This document shows, one piece after another, positions 1 to 6,239 of a DNA stretch of 6,239 nt. The position numbers and the translations under genes are program-made. The notes under the pieces were generated by a model that worked only from the letters and a program-made list of their open reading frames with translations, had not been told where the DNA came from and ran no database searches. The DNA is taken from positions 1 through 6,239 of the forward strand of contig CANHOY010000104.1 in assembly GCA_947462495.1 (NCBI GenBank), read 5' to 3'. Position 1 is the stretch's first letter. Every line of letters begins with the position of its first letter. This DNA is from Bacteroidota bacterium (GTDB taxonomy: Bacteria > Bacteroidota > Bacteroidia > Chitinophagales > Chitinophagaceae).

Positions 1-264
1 GAAGATCCTATTTATGGAGTAAATGTAAATACTTTTGAAAAAACAATTCCTTATTTACCCAATGGAATAGATATCATGGCAGTTGGCAATTTGCCCAATG
101 AATTACCCCGTGATGCTAGTAGGTATTTTGGAGAGCAATTAATTAAATATGTTTTACCCGATTTAGTGAATGGGGGCAATAAAATTATAGAAGGAGCTAC
201 CATGCTTCATGAGGGTAAATTAACCAGCTCGTTTTCCTATTTAGAGCAATACGCTAAACATTAG
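1..264 (+). CDS. C-terminal part of an alanine dehydrogenase / lysine-ketoglutarate reductase-like NAD(P)-dependent oxidoreductase (5' partial)
   Basis: The frame is open from the first base and ends at TAG 262-264, giving 87 residues that begin EDPIYGVNVN. The key stretch is VGNLPNELPRDASRYFGEQL, followed by a helix ending in YVLPDL and a terminal segment EGKLTSSFSYLEQYAKH. The NLPxELPRDAS-xxFG pattern is known from the C-terminal part of the AlaDh/PNT-type domain in lysine-ketoglutarate reductase/saccharopine dehydrogenase proteins and their bacterial relatives. These are cytosolic enzymes of amino acid metabolism that use NAD(P)H. The Rossmann domain and catalytic residues lie upstream of the window, so substrate and direction cannot be assigned, and automated annotation may call it alanine dehydrogenase. 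An internal ATG at 76 is not the true start because the family similarity continues upstream of it. The gene converges on trmN6 with a 17-base gap, and no stem-loop terminator is evident there. Confidence 0.75.
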   Translation, partial: EDPIYGVNVNTFEKTIPYLPNGIDIMAVGNLPNELPRDASRYFGEQLIKYVLPDLVNGGNKIIEGATMLHEGKLTSSFSYLEQYAKH

Positions 265-281
265 GTTTATTTAAATGGAAC

Positions 282-1052
282 TTACAGATATAAATAATAA
301 TCTTTAAGCAGGTTGGTAAATGCAGGTAAATAATTATTCTCTTCATCTTTGATAATGATTTTATTTCTAATAACAGCCAATTCATTATTTATGGAGGGGA
401 TATGTTTTTTAAATTGCAACATAGCCCTAAAAGGTAAATGTTTGGCATCATTATATACTAAAACCTCTTCCACTAAATGCAAGTTATTGGTTGCTGCTAA
501 TTTTTGCATAGTATAAGCACGAAGGGTAGGTACTAAAACCATAAAACTTCCAGTATTCTTTAATAATGTGGCAACATTTTCAATTAAAGTTGACCAAGGC
601 AATTCAGTACTATGGGATGCTTTATTTTTATTGGCATCAGGAGATTTTAAATCGCCTTCATAAAATGGGGGATTTGTTATAATAACATCAAAAAGTGGAT
701 GAACAGTATTTTTGTCACCAGTAAAAGAAGCAGTGTAGTTTTGAATGGAATCCTTTACCACATGAAGACGATCTTTCCAAGGACTTAATGTAAAATTTGA
801 ACTAGCTTCTGCAGCTGCTTTTGATTCAATTTCTACAGCAGTTATATTCGTTTTAAATTTTTCAGTGACTTGCGCTAGCATTAAACTTAACAAACCGGTT
901 CCTGTTCCAATGTCCAATATTATTTCGGATTGTATGACTTCTTCTTTTTGAGCAGCCCAGGCCCCAAATAAACATGCATCAGTACATACTTTCATTGAAG
1001 CATGTTGCTGATGCACGATAAACTGTTTACACTGAAAATAGGGGTTAGCCAC
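282..1052 (-). CDS. trmN6: tRNA1(Val) (adenine(37)-N6)-methyltransferase, TrmN6/YfiC family
   Basis: This 256-residue cytosolic enzyme is a class I SAM-dependent methyltransferase. The family transfers a methyl group to N6 of A37 beside the anticodon of tRNA1(Val). The N-terminus YFQCKQFIVHQQHASMKVCTDACLFGAW (residues 5-32) fits the family's opening YFxFKQFxxHQ...MKVxTDxxLLGAW. Motif I (DIGTGTGLLSLM, 47-58) and the acidic residue after strand 2 (AVEIE, about 72-76) form the SAM pocket. NPPF (127-130) is the adenine-N6 catalytic motif. Length is normal for the family. The start is GTG at 1052-1050, because translation from there matches the family N-terminus. This GTG overlaps the sdhB stop by one base (TAGTG), so translation is probably coupled to sdhB, and no separate promoter is apparent. 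The stop is TAA at 284-282. The assignment to this family is firm, but the exact tRNA target is inferred from the E. coli homologue. Confidence 0.9.
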   Translation of the reverse strand: MANPYFQCKQFIVHQQHASMKVCTDACLFGAWAAQKEEVIQSEIILDIGTGTGLLSLMLAQVTEKFKTNITAVEIESKAAAEASSNFTLSPWKDRLHVVKDSIQNYTASFTGDKNTVHPLFDVIITNPPFYEGDLKSPDANKNKASHSTELPWSTLIENVATLLKNTGSFMVLVPTLRAYTMQKLAATNNLHLVEEVLVYNDAKHLPFRAMLQFKKHIPSINNELAVIRNKIIIKDEENNYLPAFTNLLKDYYLYL

Positions 1053-1813
1053 TACTCTGCACTTAAACTAGCTCCTAAATATTCTTTATTTAATCTAGCG
1101 ATGTTGGCAATAGATATTTCTTTAGGACAAGTAGCTTCGCAAGCACCTGTATTGGTGCATGATCCAAATCCTTCTTTATCCATTTGTGCTACCATATTTA
1201 ATACACGTGATTTTCTTTCTGGAGCACCTTGTGGTAACAGAGCTAAGTGTGAAACTTTAGCACTTAAGAATAACATGGCAGAACTGTTTTTACAGGCAGC
1301 CACACAAGCACCACAACCAATACACATAGCAGCTGCAAAAGCATCATCTGCATTTTGTTTTTCAATAGGTAGGCTATTCCCATCGACAGCATTTCCAGTA
1401 TTGACACTAATATAACCACCAGCTTGTATAATTCTATCAAAAGCAGAACGGTCAACGGTTAAATCTTTTACTATAGGGAAGGAATTGGCTCTCCATGGTT
1501 CAATCACAATGGTTTCACCGTCTTTAAATGCACGCATATGCAATTGACAAGTGGTATTGGCCTGCCAAGGACCATGCGGCTTTCCATTAATATACATAGA
1601 ACACATGCCACAAATACCTTCGCGACAATCGTGATCGAAGGCAACAGGGTCTCCGCCTTCAGTAATTAATCTTTCATTTAAAATATCCATCATTTCTAAA
1701 AAAGACATTTCATCTGAAATGCCAGCGACATCATAAGTTACAAATGCACCAGCCGTATTGGCATTTTTTTGACGCCAAACTTTCACTTTTAAATTCATTG
1801 TATTTTGAGACAT
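1052..1813 (-). CDS. sdhB: Succinate dehydrogenase/fumarate reductase iron-sulfur subunit
   Basis: This is the 253-residue electron-transfer subunit of complex II, carrying electrons from the SdhA flavin to the quinone/heme b subunit on the inner face of the membrane. All three cluster sites are intact. The [2Fe-2S] ligands are C63, C68, C71 (CREGICGMC) and C89. The [4Fe-4S] ligands are C164, C167, C170 (CIGCGAC) and C229. The [3Fe-4S] ligands are C174, C219 and C225. The spacing of the C-terminal cysteines (219/225/229) equals that of E. coli SdhB (206/212/216). Length is usual for the type B enzyme. Translation starts at ATG 1813-1811; a second ATG five codons later (MNLKVKVW) is a possible alternative. 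The upstream bases are A/T-rich without a Shine-Dalgarno sequence. It lies 45 bases downstream of sdhA, and its TAG stop shares a base with the trmN6 GTG. Operation as SDH or FRD cannot be told from this sequence. Confidence 0.96.
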   Translation of the reverse strand: MSQNTMNLKVKVWRQKNANTAGAFVTYDVAGISDEMSFLEMMDILNERLITEGGDPVAFDHDCREGICGMCSMYINGKPHGPWQANTTCQLHMRAFKDGETIVIEPWRANSFPIVKDLTVDRSAFDRIIQAGGYISVNTGNAVDGNSLPIEKQNADDAFAAAMCIGCGACVAACKNSSAMLFLSAKVSHLALLPQGAPERKSRVLNMVAQMDKEGFGSCTNTGACEATCPKEISIANIARLNKEYLGASLSAE

Positions 1814-1858
1814 AGCTAAAAAATTATTCTGTAAATATTTTATGTTAGTGTTGAATGA

Positions 1859-3832
1859 TTATTTATAATTACGTTGACTTGGTTTGATGACATCGTATTT
1901 CAACTCTTCTTTATGTAATTGCCATTCATGTTCACCTTTATTTTCCCAAGCAGAAACAAACATAAAGTTTTCATCATCTCTTAATGCTTCTCCTTCTGGA
2001 GTTTGGTATTCTTCTCTAAAGTGCCCGCCACAGCTTTCTTCTCTTGTTAAGGCATCCACACACATTAACTCACCAAGTTCAATAAAGTCGGCTACGCGAT
2101 TGGCTTTATCTAATTCAGGATTGTATTCATTTATTTCTCCAGGTATTCTTAAATCAGACCAGAATTCTTTTTTCAAAGCTTGCAGATCTGCAATGGCTTG
2201 TTTTAAACCTGCTGCATTTCTTGACATACCACATTCATTCCAAATAATTTTACCTAAACGCTTGTGAAAACTTTCAGCCGATTGTTTACCATTAATATTT
2301 TTTAAGGAAGCAATACGGTCTGCTACTTTTTTAGCCGCTTCTTCAAAGGCTGGATGTGTAGTTGGAATAGCCGCATTGTAAATTTCATCTGCTAAATTAT
2401 TACCCACTGTGTAAGGTGCTACAAAATAACCATCTGCTAAACCCTGCATTAAGGCACTTGCTCCTAAACGGTTGGCACCATGGTCGCTAAAGTTAGCTTC
2501 TCCTAATGCATATAATCCTGGTACCGTAGTTTGTAATTCATAATCTACCCACAAGCCACCCATGGTATAATGCACGGCAGGATAAATACGCATAGGTACT
2601 TCGTATGGATTTTCTCCAGTGATTTTTGCGTACATTTCAAATAGGTTACCATATTTTTCTTTCACCACTTCTTTACCTAAGGCAATAATTTGATCCTCTG
2701 ATATATTTGAAAGTCCTTGTTTACTCACTTCAATTTTACCGTATCTTAAGATGGCTGCTGCATAATCTAAATATACCGCTTGTTTAGAAGTACCTACACC
2801 AAATCCAGCATCACATCTTTCTTTTGCTGCTCTTGAAGCTACATCACGTGGTACTAAATTTCCAAAAGCAGGGTAGCGACGCTCTAAAAAATAATCCCTA
2901 TCGGCTTCTGGTATATCGTTTGCTTTTCTAGTTTCTCCAACATTTTTAGGTACCCAGATACGTCCATCATTTCTTAAAGACTCTGACATCAATGTTAATT
3001 TAGATTGATGATCGCCACTTACTGGAATACAGGTTGGATGAATTTGAGTGAAACAAGGATTGGCAAAATACGCCCCTTGCTTATGGGCTTTCCAAGCAGC
3101 GGTTACATTTGATCCCATCGCATTGGTAGATAAATAATATACATTACCATATCCGCCAGAACATATTAAAACCGCATGTCCAAAATGTTTTTCTAATTCA
3201 CCTGTAATTAAATTACGCGCAATAATACCTTTTGCCTTACCATCAATTTTTACAATATCCAACATTTCATGTCTTGCATGCATCGTTACATTGCCTAATG
3301 CTACTTGACGTTCTAAAGCTTGGTAAGCGCCAATTAATAATTGTTGCCCTGTTTGTCCTGCAGCATAAAAAGTTCTTTGAACTTGTGTGCCACCAAAACT
3401 ACGGTTACTTAATAATCCGCCATATTCACGAGCAAAGGGAACACCCTGTGCCACACATTGATCAATAATATTCGAGCTCACTTCTGCTAAGCGATGTACA
3501 TTGGCTTCACGCGCGCGGTAGTCACCTCCTTTGATCGTATCATAAAACAATCTAAAAACGCTATCTCCATCGTTCTGATAATTCTTGGCTGCATTGATAC
3601 CTCCTTGTGCTGCAATACTATGCGCACGACGCGGAGAATCCTGAAAACAAAATGCTTTTACTTTATACCCCAGTTCGCCCATGGCTGCAGCGGCTGAAGC
3701 ACCAGCTAAACCAGTACCCACAATAATGACTTCCATTTTTCTTTTGTTGGCAGGGTTCACTAATTTACAATGACCTTTATAATCTACCCATTTGTCATCT
3801 AATTTTCCGGATGGTATTTTTGAGTCTAACAT
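1859..3832 (-). CDS. sdhA: Succinate dehydrogenase/fumarate reductase flavoprotein subunit
   Basis: This 657-residue catalytic subunit interconverts succinate and fumarate using covalently bound FAD, and sits on the cytoplasmic face of complex II. The dinucleotide-binding motif GTGLAG is at 39-44. The probable FAD-linking histidine is H71 in RRAHSIAAQGG. Substrate and catalytic residues follow the order known from E. coli and Wolinella FrdA: H265 (QIHPT), R329 (PRDVASR, the proton-shuttle arginine), H421 (AVHYTMGG) and R455 (GANRLGAS). GEANFSDHGANRLGAS (444-459) is the conserved FAD-contact region. A leader of about 33 residues before the Rossmann strand (MLDSKIPSGKL...) and the ending EELKYDVIKPSQRNYK agree with my memory of Bacteroidota SdhA proteins. 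The start is ATG 3832-3830, with no Shine-Dalgarno sequence. Spacing is 45 bases to both sdhC and sdhB, as expected for one operon. No truncation or lost key residue is seen. Confidence 0.97.
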   Translation of the reverse strand: MLDSKIPSGKLDDKWVDYKGHCKLVNPANKRKMEVIIVGTGLAGASAAAAMGELGYKVKAFCFQDSPRRAHSIAAQGGINAAKNYQNDGDSVFRLFYDTIKGGDYRAREANVHRLAEVSSNIIDQCVAQGVPFAREYGGLLSNRSFGGTQVQRTFYAAGQTGQQLLIGAYQALERQVALGNVTMHARHEMLDIVKIDGKAKGIIARNLITGELEKHFGHAVLICSGGYGNVYYLSTNAMGSNVTAAWKAHKQGAYFANPCFTQIHPTCIPVSGDHQSKLTLMSESLRNDGRIWVPKNVGETRKANDIPEADRDYFLERRYPAFGNLVPRDVASRAAKERCDAGFGVGTSKQAVYLDYAAAILRYGKIEVSKQGLSNISEDQIIALGKEVVKEKYGNLFEMYAKITGENPYEVPMRIYPAVHYTMGGLWVDYELQTTVPGLYALGEANFSDHGANRLGASALMQGLADGYFVAPYTVGNNLADEIYNAAIPTTHPAFEEAAKKVADRIASLKNINGKQSAESFHKRLGKIIWNECGMSRNAAGLKQAIADLQALKKEFWSDLRIPGEINEYNPELDKANRVADFIELGELMCVDALTREESCGGHFREEYQTPEGEALRDDENFMFVSAWENKGEHEWQLHKEELKYDVIKPSQRNYK

Positions 3833-3877
3833 ATTTAATCTTTTATCTATCGTTTAGAATATTTTTATTTTCAAATT

Positions 3878-4561
3878 TTAATTTACCCAGTGTAAATAAA
3901 AACTTATGGGCATCATCGCAAAAGCCAAAGGAATGATAATAGCAAAGCCATATCCTATAGAGCTTATCATTAAATGATATCTTTTATTATGAACGCCAAT
4001 GGTTTTAAAGGCACTTTGAAAACCATGCGCCAAGTGATAAGCCAATGCGATACAGGATATAACATAAAATAAAACTACCCATTGATTTTGAAAAGTATCT
4101 TGCATGACAGCATATAAATTATGCACTACAAATCCATTGCCTAAATCCATTTCCTCCACGCCAGTGATTCTTGATGGAATCCAAAAATGTTTCCAATGAA
4201 TAATAAAAAACATCAATAATATAGTTCCTAAAATAGCCATGCTTCTGCTATACCATTTACTGCCTTTCGAATAATTTACTTCATAGCCAATTTTTCTTTT
4301 GCTTCTATTTTCTAAGGTTATCATATAACCTTGAATGATGTGTAGAAAAATGCCTAAGAACAATCCTATTTCTAAAATGCGTGGCACTATAAAGCTTCCC
4401 ATAAAATGAGCAGCTTTGTTAAATGTAATTCCACCATCCATAGCCCAAATACAAGCATTTAAACCTGCATGTACCACTAAAAATAAGACTAAGAAAATAC
4501 CCGTGAAAGCCATTACTAATTTTTTTCCCACGGAGGATGTAAACATTTGCTTAAAGGTCAT
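3878..4561 (-). CDS. sdhC: Succinate dehydrogenase cytochrome b subunit (single-subunit, type B, b558 family)
   Basis: This 227-residue integral membrane protein anchors SdhAB and passes electrons to or from the quinone, probably menaquinone in this phylum. Five hydrophobic helices are visible at roughly 12-35, 56-81, 106-127, 160-182 and 198-221. Histidines suited to bind two b hemes lie in the first four: H31, H74, H122 or H125, and H176 or H179. The FTSSVGKKLVMAFTGIFL N-terminus is typical of the Bacteroidota b558-type SdhC. The start chosen is ATG 4561-4559 (MTFKQMF). The frame extends nine codons further to a TTG at 4588, but that codon lies inside a promoter-like -7 box (4593-4586) and adds residues the family lacks. 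ATG at 4546 (MFTSSVGKK) is another possibility. There is no separate sdhD, as expected for this complex II type. It is the first gene of the sdhCAB-trmN6 unit. Confidence 0.93.
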   Translation of the reverse strand: MTFKQMFTSSVGKKLVMAFTGIFLVLFLVVHAGLNACIWAMDGGITFNKAAHFMGSFIVPRILEIGLFLGIFLHIIQGYMITLENRSKRKIGYEVNYSKGSKWYSRSMAILGTILLMFFIIHWKHFWIPSRITGVEEMDLGNGFVVHNLYAVMQDTFQNQWVVLFYVISCIALAYHLAHGFQSAFKTIGVHNKRYHLMISSIGYGFAIIIPLAFAMMPISFYLHWVN

Positions 4562-4585
4562 AATAAGATGTATTTTAAATCGCTG

Positions 4586-4593
4586 CAAAAGTA
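4586..4593 (-). promoter_or_regulatory. Candidate -7 promoter element of the sdh operon
   Basis: On the minus strand the bases read TACTTTTG, an exact match to the Bacteroidota sigma factor -7 consensus TAnnTTTG. The box ends 24 bases before the sdhC ATG at 4561, which implies a short 5' leader of roughly 15-20 bases. The only upstream TTTG (minus strand, 4624-4621) is 27 bases away, longer than the usual spacing of about 20, so the -33 element is weak or absent. The location and orientation fit, but an eight-base match in A/T-rich DNA can occur by chance. Confidence 0.5.
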
Positions 4594-4683
4594 AGAACGA
4601 ATTGCGAGCTTGGTATAAATCAAAGGCTGATTTTTACTATTAATCTCAAATTAATTTATTCAGGCCTCCCTTGTTTATTTTTT

Positions 4684-4717
4684 TGGTCAAAATTGGGTCA
4701 AAATGTAAAAATGACCA
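4684..4717. repeat. GGTCA repeat cluster in the divergent sdhC/permease intergenic region, possible operator
   Basis: The nine-base word GGTCAAAAT occurs twice as a direct repeat, at 4685-4693 and 4696-4704, offset by 11 bases (about one helical turn). A nearby TGACC (4712-4716) is the reverse complement of the GGTCA core. TGGTCA at 4684-4689 and TGACCA at 4712-4717 therefore form an exact six-base inverted pair around the second copy. The loops are long and A-rich, so an RNA terminator is unlikely. The position between two divergent genes, about 90 bases upstream of the sdh -7 box and about 70 bases upstream of the permease ATG, suits a transcription factor site. No regulator can be named. 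Confidence 0.3.
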
Positions 4718-4786
4718 CTTTAGATAAGTTATTCACCGTTTGCATAAAAAAATAGAAAAAACCAAGCTTTGGACTAAATTTACACC

Positions 4787-6034
4787 ATGTTAAAAGTGCT
4801 AGGTATACTTTGGAATAGCTTTAAAATGGCTTTACAAGAGTTAAAGGTGAATAAGCTAAGAACCTTTTTATCCTTATTTGGGATTACTATTGGCATCTTT
4901 TGCATCATTGGCGTTTTGGCTACGATTGATAGCTTGAAATCAAAAATCAAAAATGACCTTTCTAGTTTTGGTAACAATTCAGTCTATATTGATAAATGGG
5001 ATTATTCAGGAGGCCCTGAATATCCATGGTGGAAATTTGTAAAGCGTCCAAGTCCTAAAATTGCTGAAATGGACTTTGTAAAAAAGAAAAGTGAATTGGG
5101 ATCCAATATGGCTTTTTTTGTTCAAACACAAGAATCATTCACCAATCAAGATAATATATTAAAAGGAGTTAATCTCTACGGAATTACACCAGAGTATAGA
5201 AATATTCATGCATTTAATATTGGATATGGAAGGTATTTAAGTGAGTCAGACTTTAACCGTGGCGTTCCCTATGCAGTTATTGGTTATAAAGTGGCAGAGG
5301 AACTCTATGGCAAGGCAGATAAGGGGGTAGGCAAAACCATTTCTTATAAAGGACGTAGATTATTAGTCATTGGGGTTATTGAAAAACAAGGAAGTGCCAT
5401 TATTAATGGATATGATTATGACAAATCTACCATTGTACCTTATAATTATTTTGCTTCTGTATACAATCCGGACAATTCGAATCCATCTATTATGGTGCAG
5501 GCCAAACCTGGTGTTCCTTCAAGGGCATTACAGGAAGAATTAATAGGCATCATGCGTCAAATTAGAAAATTGAGTCCCACCCAAGAAGATAATTTTACTT
5601 GTAATGATGTGGCACAATTTAAAGACCAAGTGGAGAGTGTTTTTGGAGCTATTAACCAAGGTGGCTGGGCCATTGCTGGATTATCACTGATTGTAGGGGC
5701 CTTTGGTGTAGCCAATATTATGTTTGTTACTGTAAGAGAAAGAACGAGTCAAATTGGACTTAAAAAAGCTATTGGTGCAAAAAGCAGCACTATATTATAT
5801 GAATTTTTATTAGAGAGTGCATTTTTATGTATTGTTGGAGGGTTAGTGGGCTTGTTTTTAGTGTGGGTGTTAACATTAGCATTAAGCTCAGTACTTCCTT
5901 TTACCATTGTCATCGCCCCAGGTATTATTGTTTTAGCTTTTAGTATCTGTATTATTTTGGGGGTAGTTTCTGGAATTATTCCTGCTTCCATTGCTGCCAA
6001 GATGAATCCGGTAGAAGCGATCAGAACTAAGTAA
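4787..6034 (+). CDS. MacB/FtsX-family ABC transporter permease without an ATPase domain
   Basis: This 415-residue inner-membrane protein has the four-helix MacB-type permease layout. A short cytoplasmic N-terminus with the conserved NKLRTFLSLFGITIGI leads into TM1 (about 27-48). A periplasmic core domain spans about 50-290. The FtsX-like domain follows, with TM2 (about 294-316), TM3 (about 340-366) and TM4 (about 373-400), ending in the family signature NPVEAIR (407-413). The ERTSQIGLKKAIGA segment (318-331) is the conserved cytoplasmic loop expected to contact the ATPase. Proteins of this family work with a separate MacB/LolD-type ATPase in mechanotransmission, efflux or envelope export. No ATPase or membrane fusion partner is encoded in the window, so the substrate is unknown. 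The periplasmic motif YPWWKFVKRP (79-88) resembles one I recall from Bacteroidota permeases of this type. Translation starts at ATG 4787 without a Shine-Dalgarno sequence; the ATG at codon 14 is a less likely alternative. The gene ends 33 bases before tsaD and may be co-transcribed with it. Confidence 0.88.
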   Translation: MLKVLGILWNSFKMALQELKVNKLRTFLSLFGITIGIFCIIGVLATIDSLKSKIKNDLSSFGNNSVYIDKWDYSGGPEYPWWKFVKRPSPKIAEMDFVKKKSELGSNMAFFVQTQESFTNQDNILKGVNLYGITPEYRNIHAFNIGYGRYLSESDFNRGVPYAVIGYKVAEELYGKADKGVGKTISYKGRRLLVIGVIEKQGSAIINGYDYDKSTIVPYNYFASVYNPDNSNPSIMVQAKPGVPSRALQEELIGIMRQIRKLSPTQEDNFTCNDVAQFKDQVESVFGAINQGGWAIAGLSLIVGAFGVANIMFVTVRERTSQIGLKKAIGAKSSTILYEFLLESAFLCIVGGLVGLFLVWVLTLALSSVLPFTIVIAPGIIVLAFSICIILGVVSGIIPASIAAKMNPVEAIRTK

Positions 6035-6067
6035 TACTTGTATATTTTTTAGCTTTATCTTCGTGTT

Positions 6068-6239
6068 GTGAGTAACAAACCCATAACTATATTGGCTATT
6101 GAGTCGTCTTGCGACGAAACGGCAGCATCTGTAATTGTAAATGGTAAAATTCTTTCCAACTTTATTGCCAATCAATTGGTACATGAAAAATTTGGAGGAG
6201 TGGTGCCAGAATTAGCAAGTAGGGCACATATGGAAAACA
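6068..6239 (+). CDS. tsaD: tRNA N6-adenosine threonylcarbamoyltransferase TsaD, N-terminal part (3' partial)
   Basis: The first 57 codons run off the end of the window. TsaD is the cytosolic ASKHA-fold enzyme that transfers threonylcarbamoyl from threonylcarbamoyl-AMP to A37 of ANN-decoding tRNAs (t6A), working with TsaB and TsaE. The visible part carries the hallmark N-terminal motif ILAIESSCDETAASVI (residues 8-23), which begins the nucleotide-binding fold. It also has the conserved GGVVPELASRAHMEN block (43-57). The metal-binding HxxxH motif lies beyond the window. The start is GTG at 6068-6070: the frame is closed by TAG at 6050-6052, no ATG or other plausible start lies between that stop and the motif, and the resulting leader (MSNKPIT) has normal length. 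There is no Shine-Dalgarno sequence. The gene follows the permease by 33 bases on the same strand. Confidence 0.95.
   Translation, partial: MSNKPITILAIESSCDETAASVIVNGKILSNFIANQLVHEKFGGVVPELASRAHMEN

Noticed and set aside
265..281. Possible bidirectional terminator in the 17-base gap between the converging genes (ATTTAAAT palindrome at 269-276).
   Set aside because: The palindrome is eight A/T bases with no loop and no G/C stem, so it would not form a stable hairpin.
1002..1415. A 137-codon open frame on the + strand opposite sdhB and the start of trmN6.
   Set aside because: It lies antisense to two genes with intact motifs, has no recognisable domain, and its composition is what the complement of a coding frame gives.
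1884..2267. A 127-codon + strand frame opposite the 3' part of sdhA, with smaller ones at 3232-3468 and 3494-3697.
   Set aside because: All are antisense to a clearly conserved sdhA, and none shows a domain, a start signal or a plausible protein composition.
4416..4643. A 75-codon + strand frame overlapping the sdhC 5' end and its promoter region.
   Set aside because: It is mostly antisense to sdhC, and its tail runs through the intergenic region without any protein-like feature.
4775..4782. TAAATTTA as a -7 box for the permease gene.
   Set aside because: It mismatches TAnnTTTG at the last base, lies only four bases before the ATG, and has no TTTG at a suitable upstream distance.
4562..4786. 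Search of the divergent intergenic region for a small RNA, riboswitch or tRNA.
   Set aside because: No cloverleaf, conserved aptamer-like core or G/C-rich stem was seen; apart from the promoter box and GGTCA repeats it is plain A/T-rich sequence.
6056..6063. TATCTTCG as a -7 box for tsaD.
   Set aside because: It has one mismatch to TAnnTTTG and would make tsaD nearly leaderless. No -33 element is in place, and a 33-base gap after the permease makes co-transcription equally likely.
5749..6184. Minus-strand frames overlapping the permease 3' end and the tsaD start.
   Set aside because: They are shadows of two well-supported + strand genes.

Overview
The window is an ordinary chromosomal housekeeping region of a Bacteroidota bacterium. 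The proteins look most like those of the Chitinophagaceae/Sphingobacteriia side of the phylum, judged from remembered family sequences and not from a search. Supporting signs are A+T-rich DNA, start codons without Shine-Dalgarno sequences, a TAnnTTTG-type -7 box upstream of sdhC, and an sdhC-sdhA-sdhB order with a single multi-helix cytochrome b anchor.

Layout. Positions 1-264 (+) hold the C-terminal end of an alanine dehydrogenase/lysine-ketoglutarate reductase-like oxidoreductase whose start lies outside the window. It converges, with a 17-base gap, on a leftward transcription unit covering about 4593-282 (-). In transcription order this unit is sdhC (cytochrome b), sdhA (flavoprotein), sdhB (iron-sulfur protein) and trmN6 (tRNA1(Val) A37 N6-methyltransferase). 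The sdhC-sdhA and sdhA-sdhB gaps are 45 bases each. The sdhB stop and the trmN6 GTG start share one base. A divergent intergenic region of about 225 bases (4562-4786) carries the probable sdh promoter and a small cluster of GGTCA repeats. On the + strand follow a stand-alone MacB/FtsX-type ABC permease (4787-6034) and the first 57 codons of tsaD (6068 to the window end, GTG start).

How the genes work together. SdhC, SdhA and SdhB form a complete type B membrane-bound succinate:quinone oxidoreductase (complex II). All visible FAD, substrate and Fe-S cluster residues are intact. The sequence cannot say whether it runs as succinate dehydrogenase or fumarate reductase. TrmN6 appears to be translated from the same message, although its job is tRNA modification. 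TsaD makes the t6A37 modification in other tRNAs. The permease probably belongs to an efflux or envelope export system, but no ATPase partner is visible here.

No mobile element, CRISPR array, RNA gene or convincing undescribed system was found. The more interesting points are the sdhB-trmN6 coupling, the repeat cluster in the divergent promoter region and the orphan permease.
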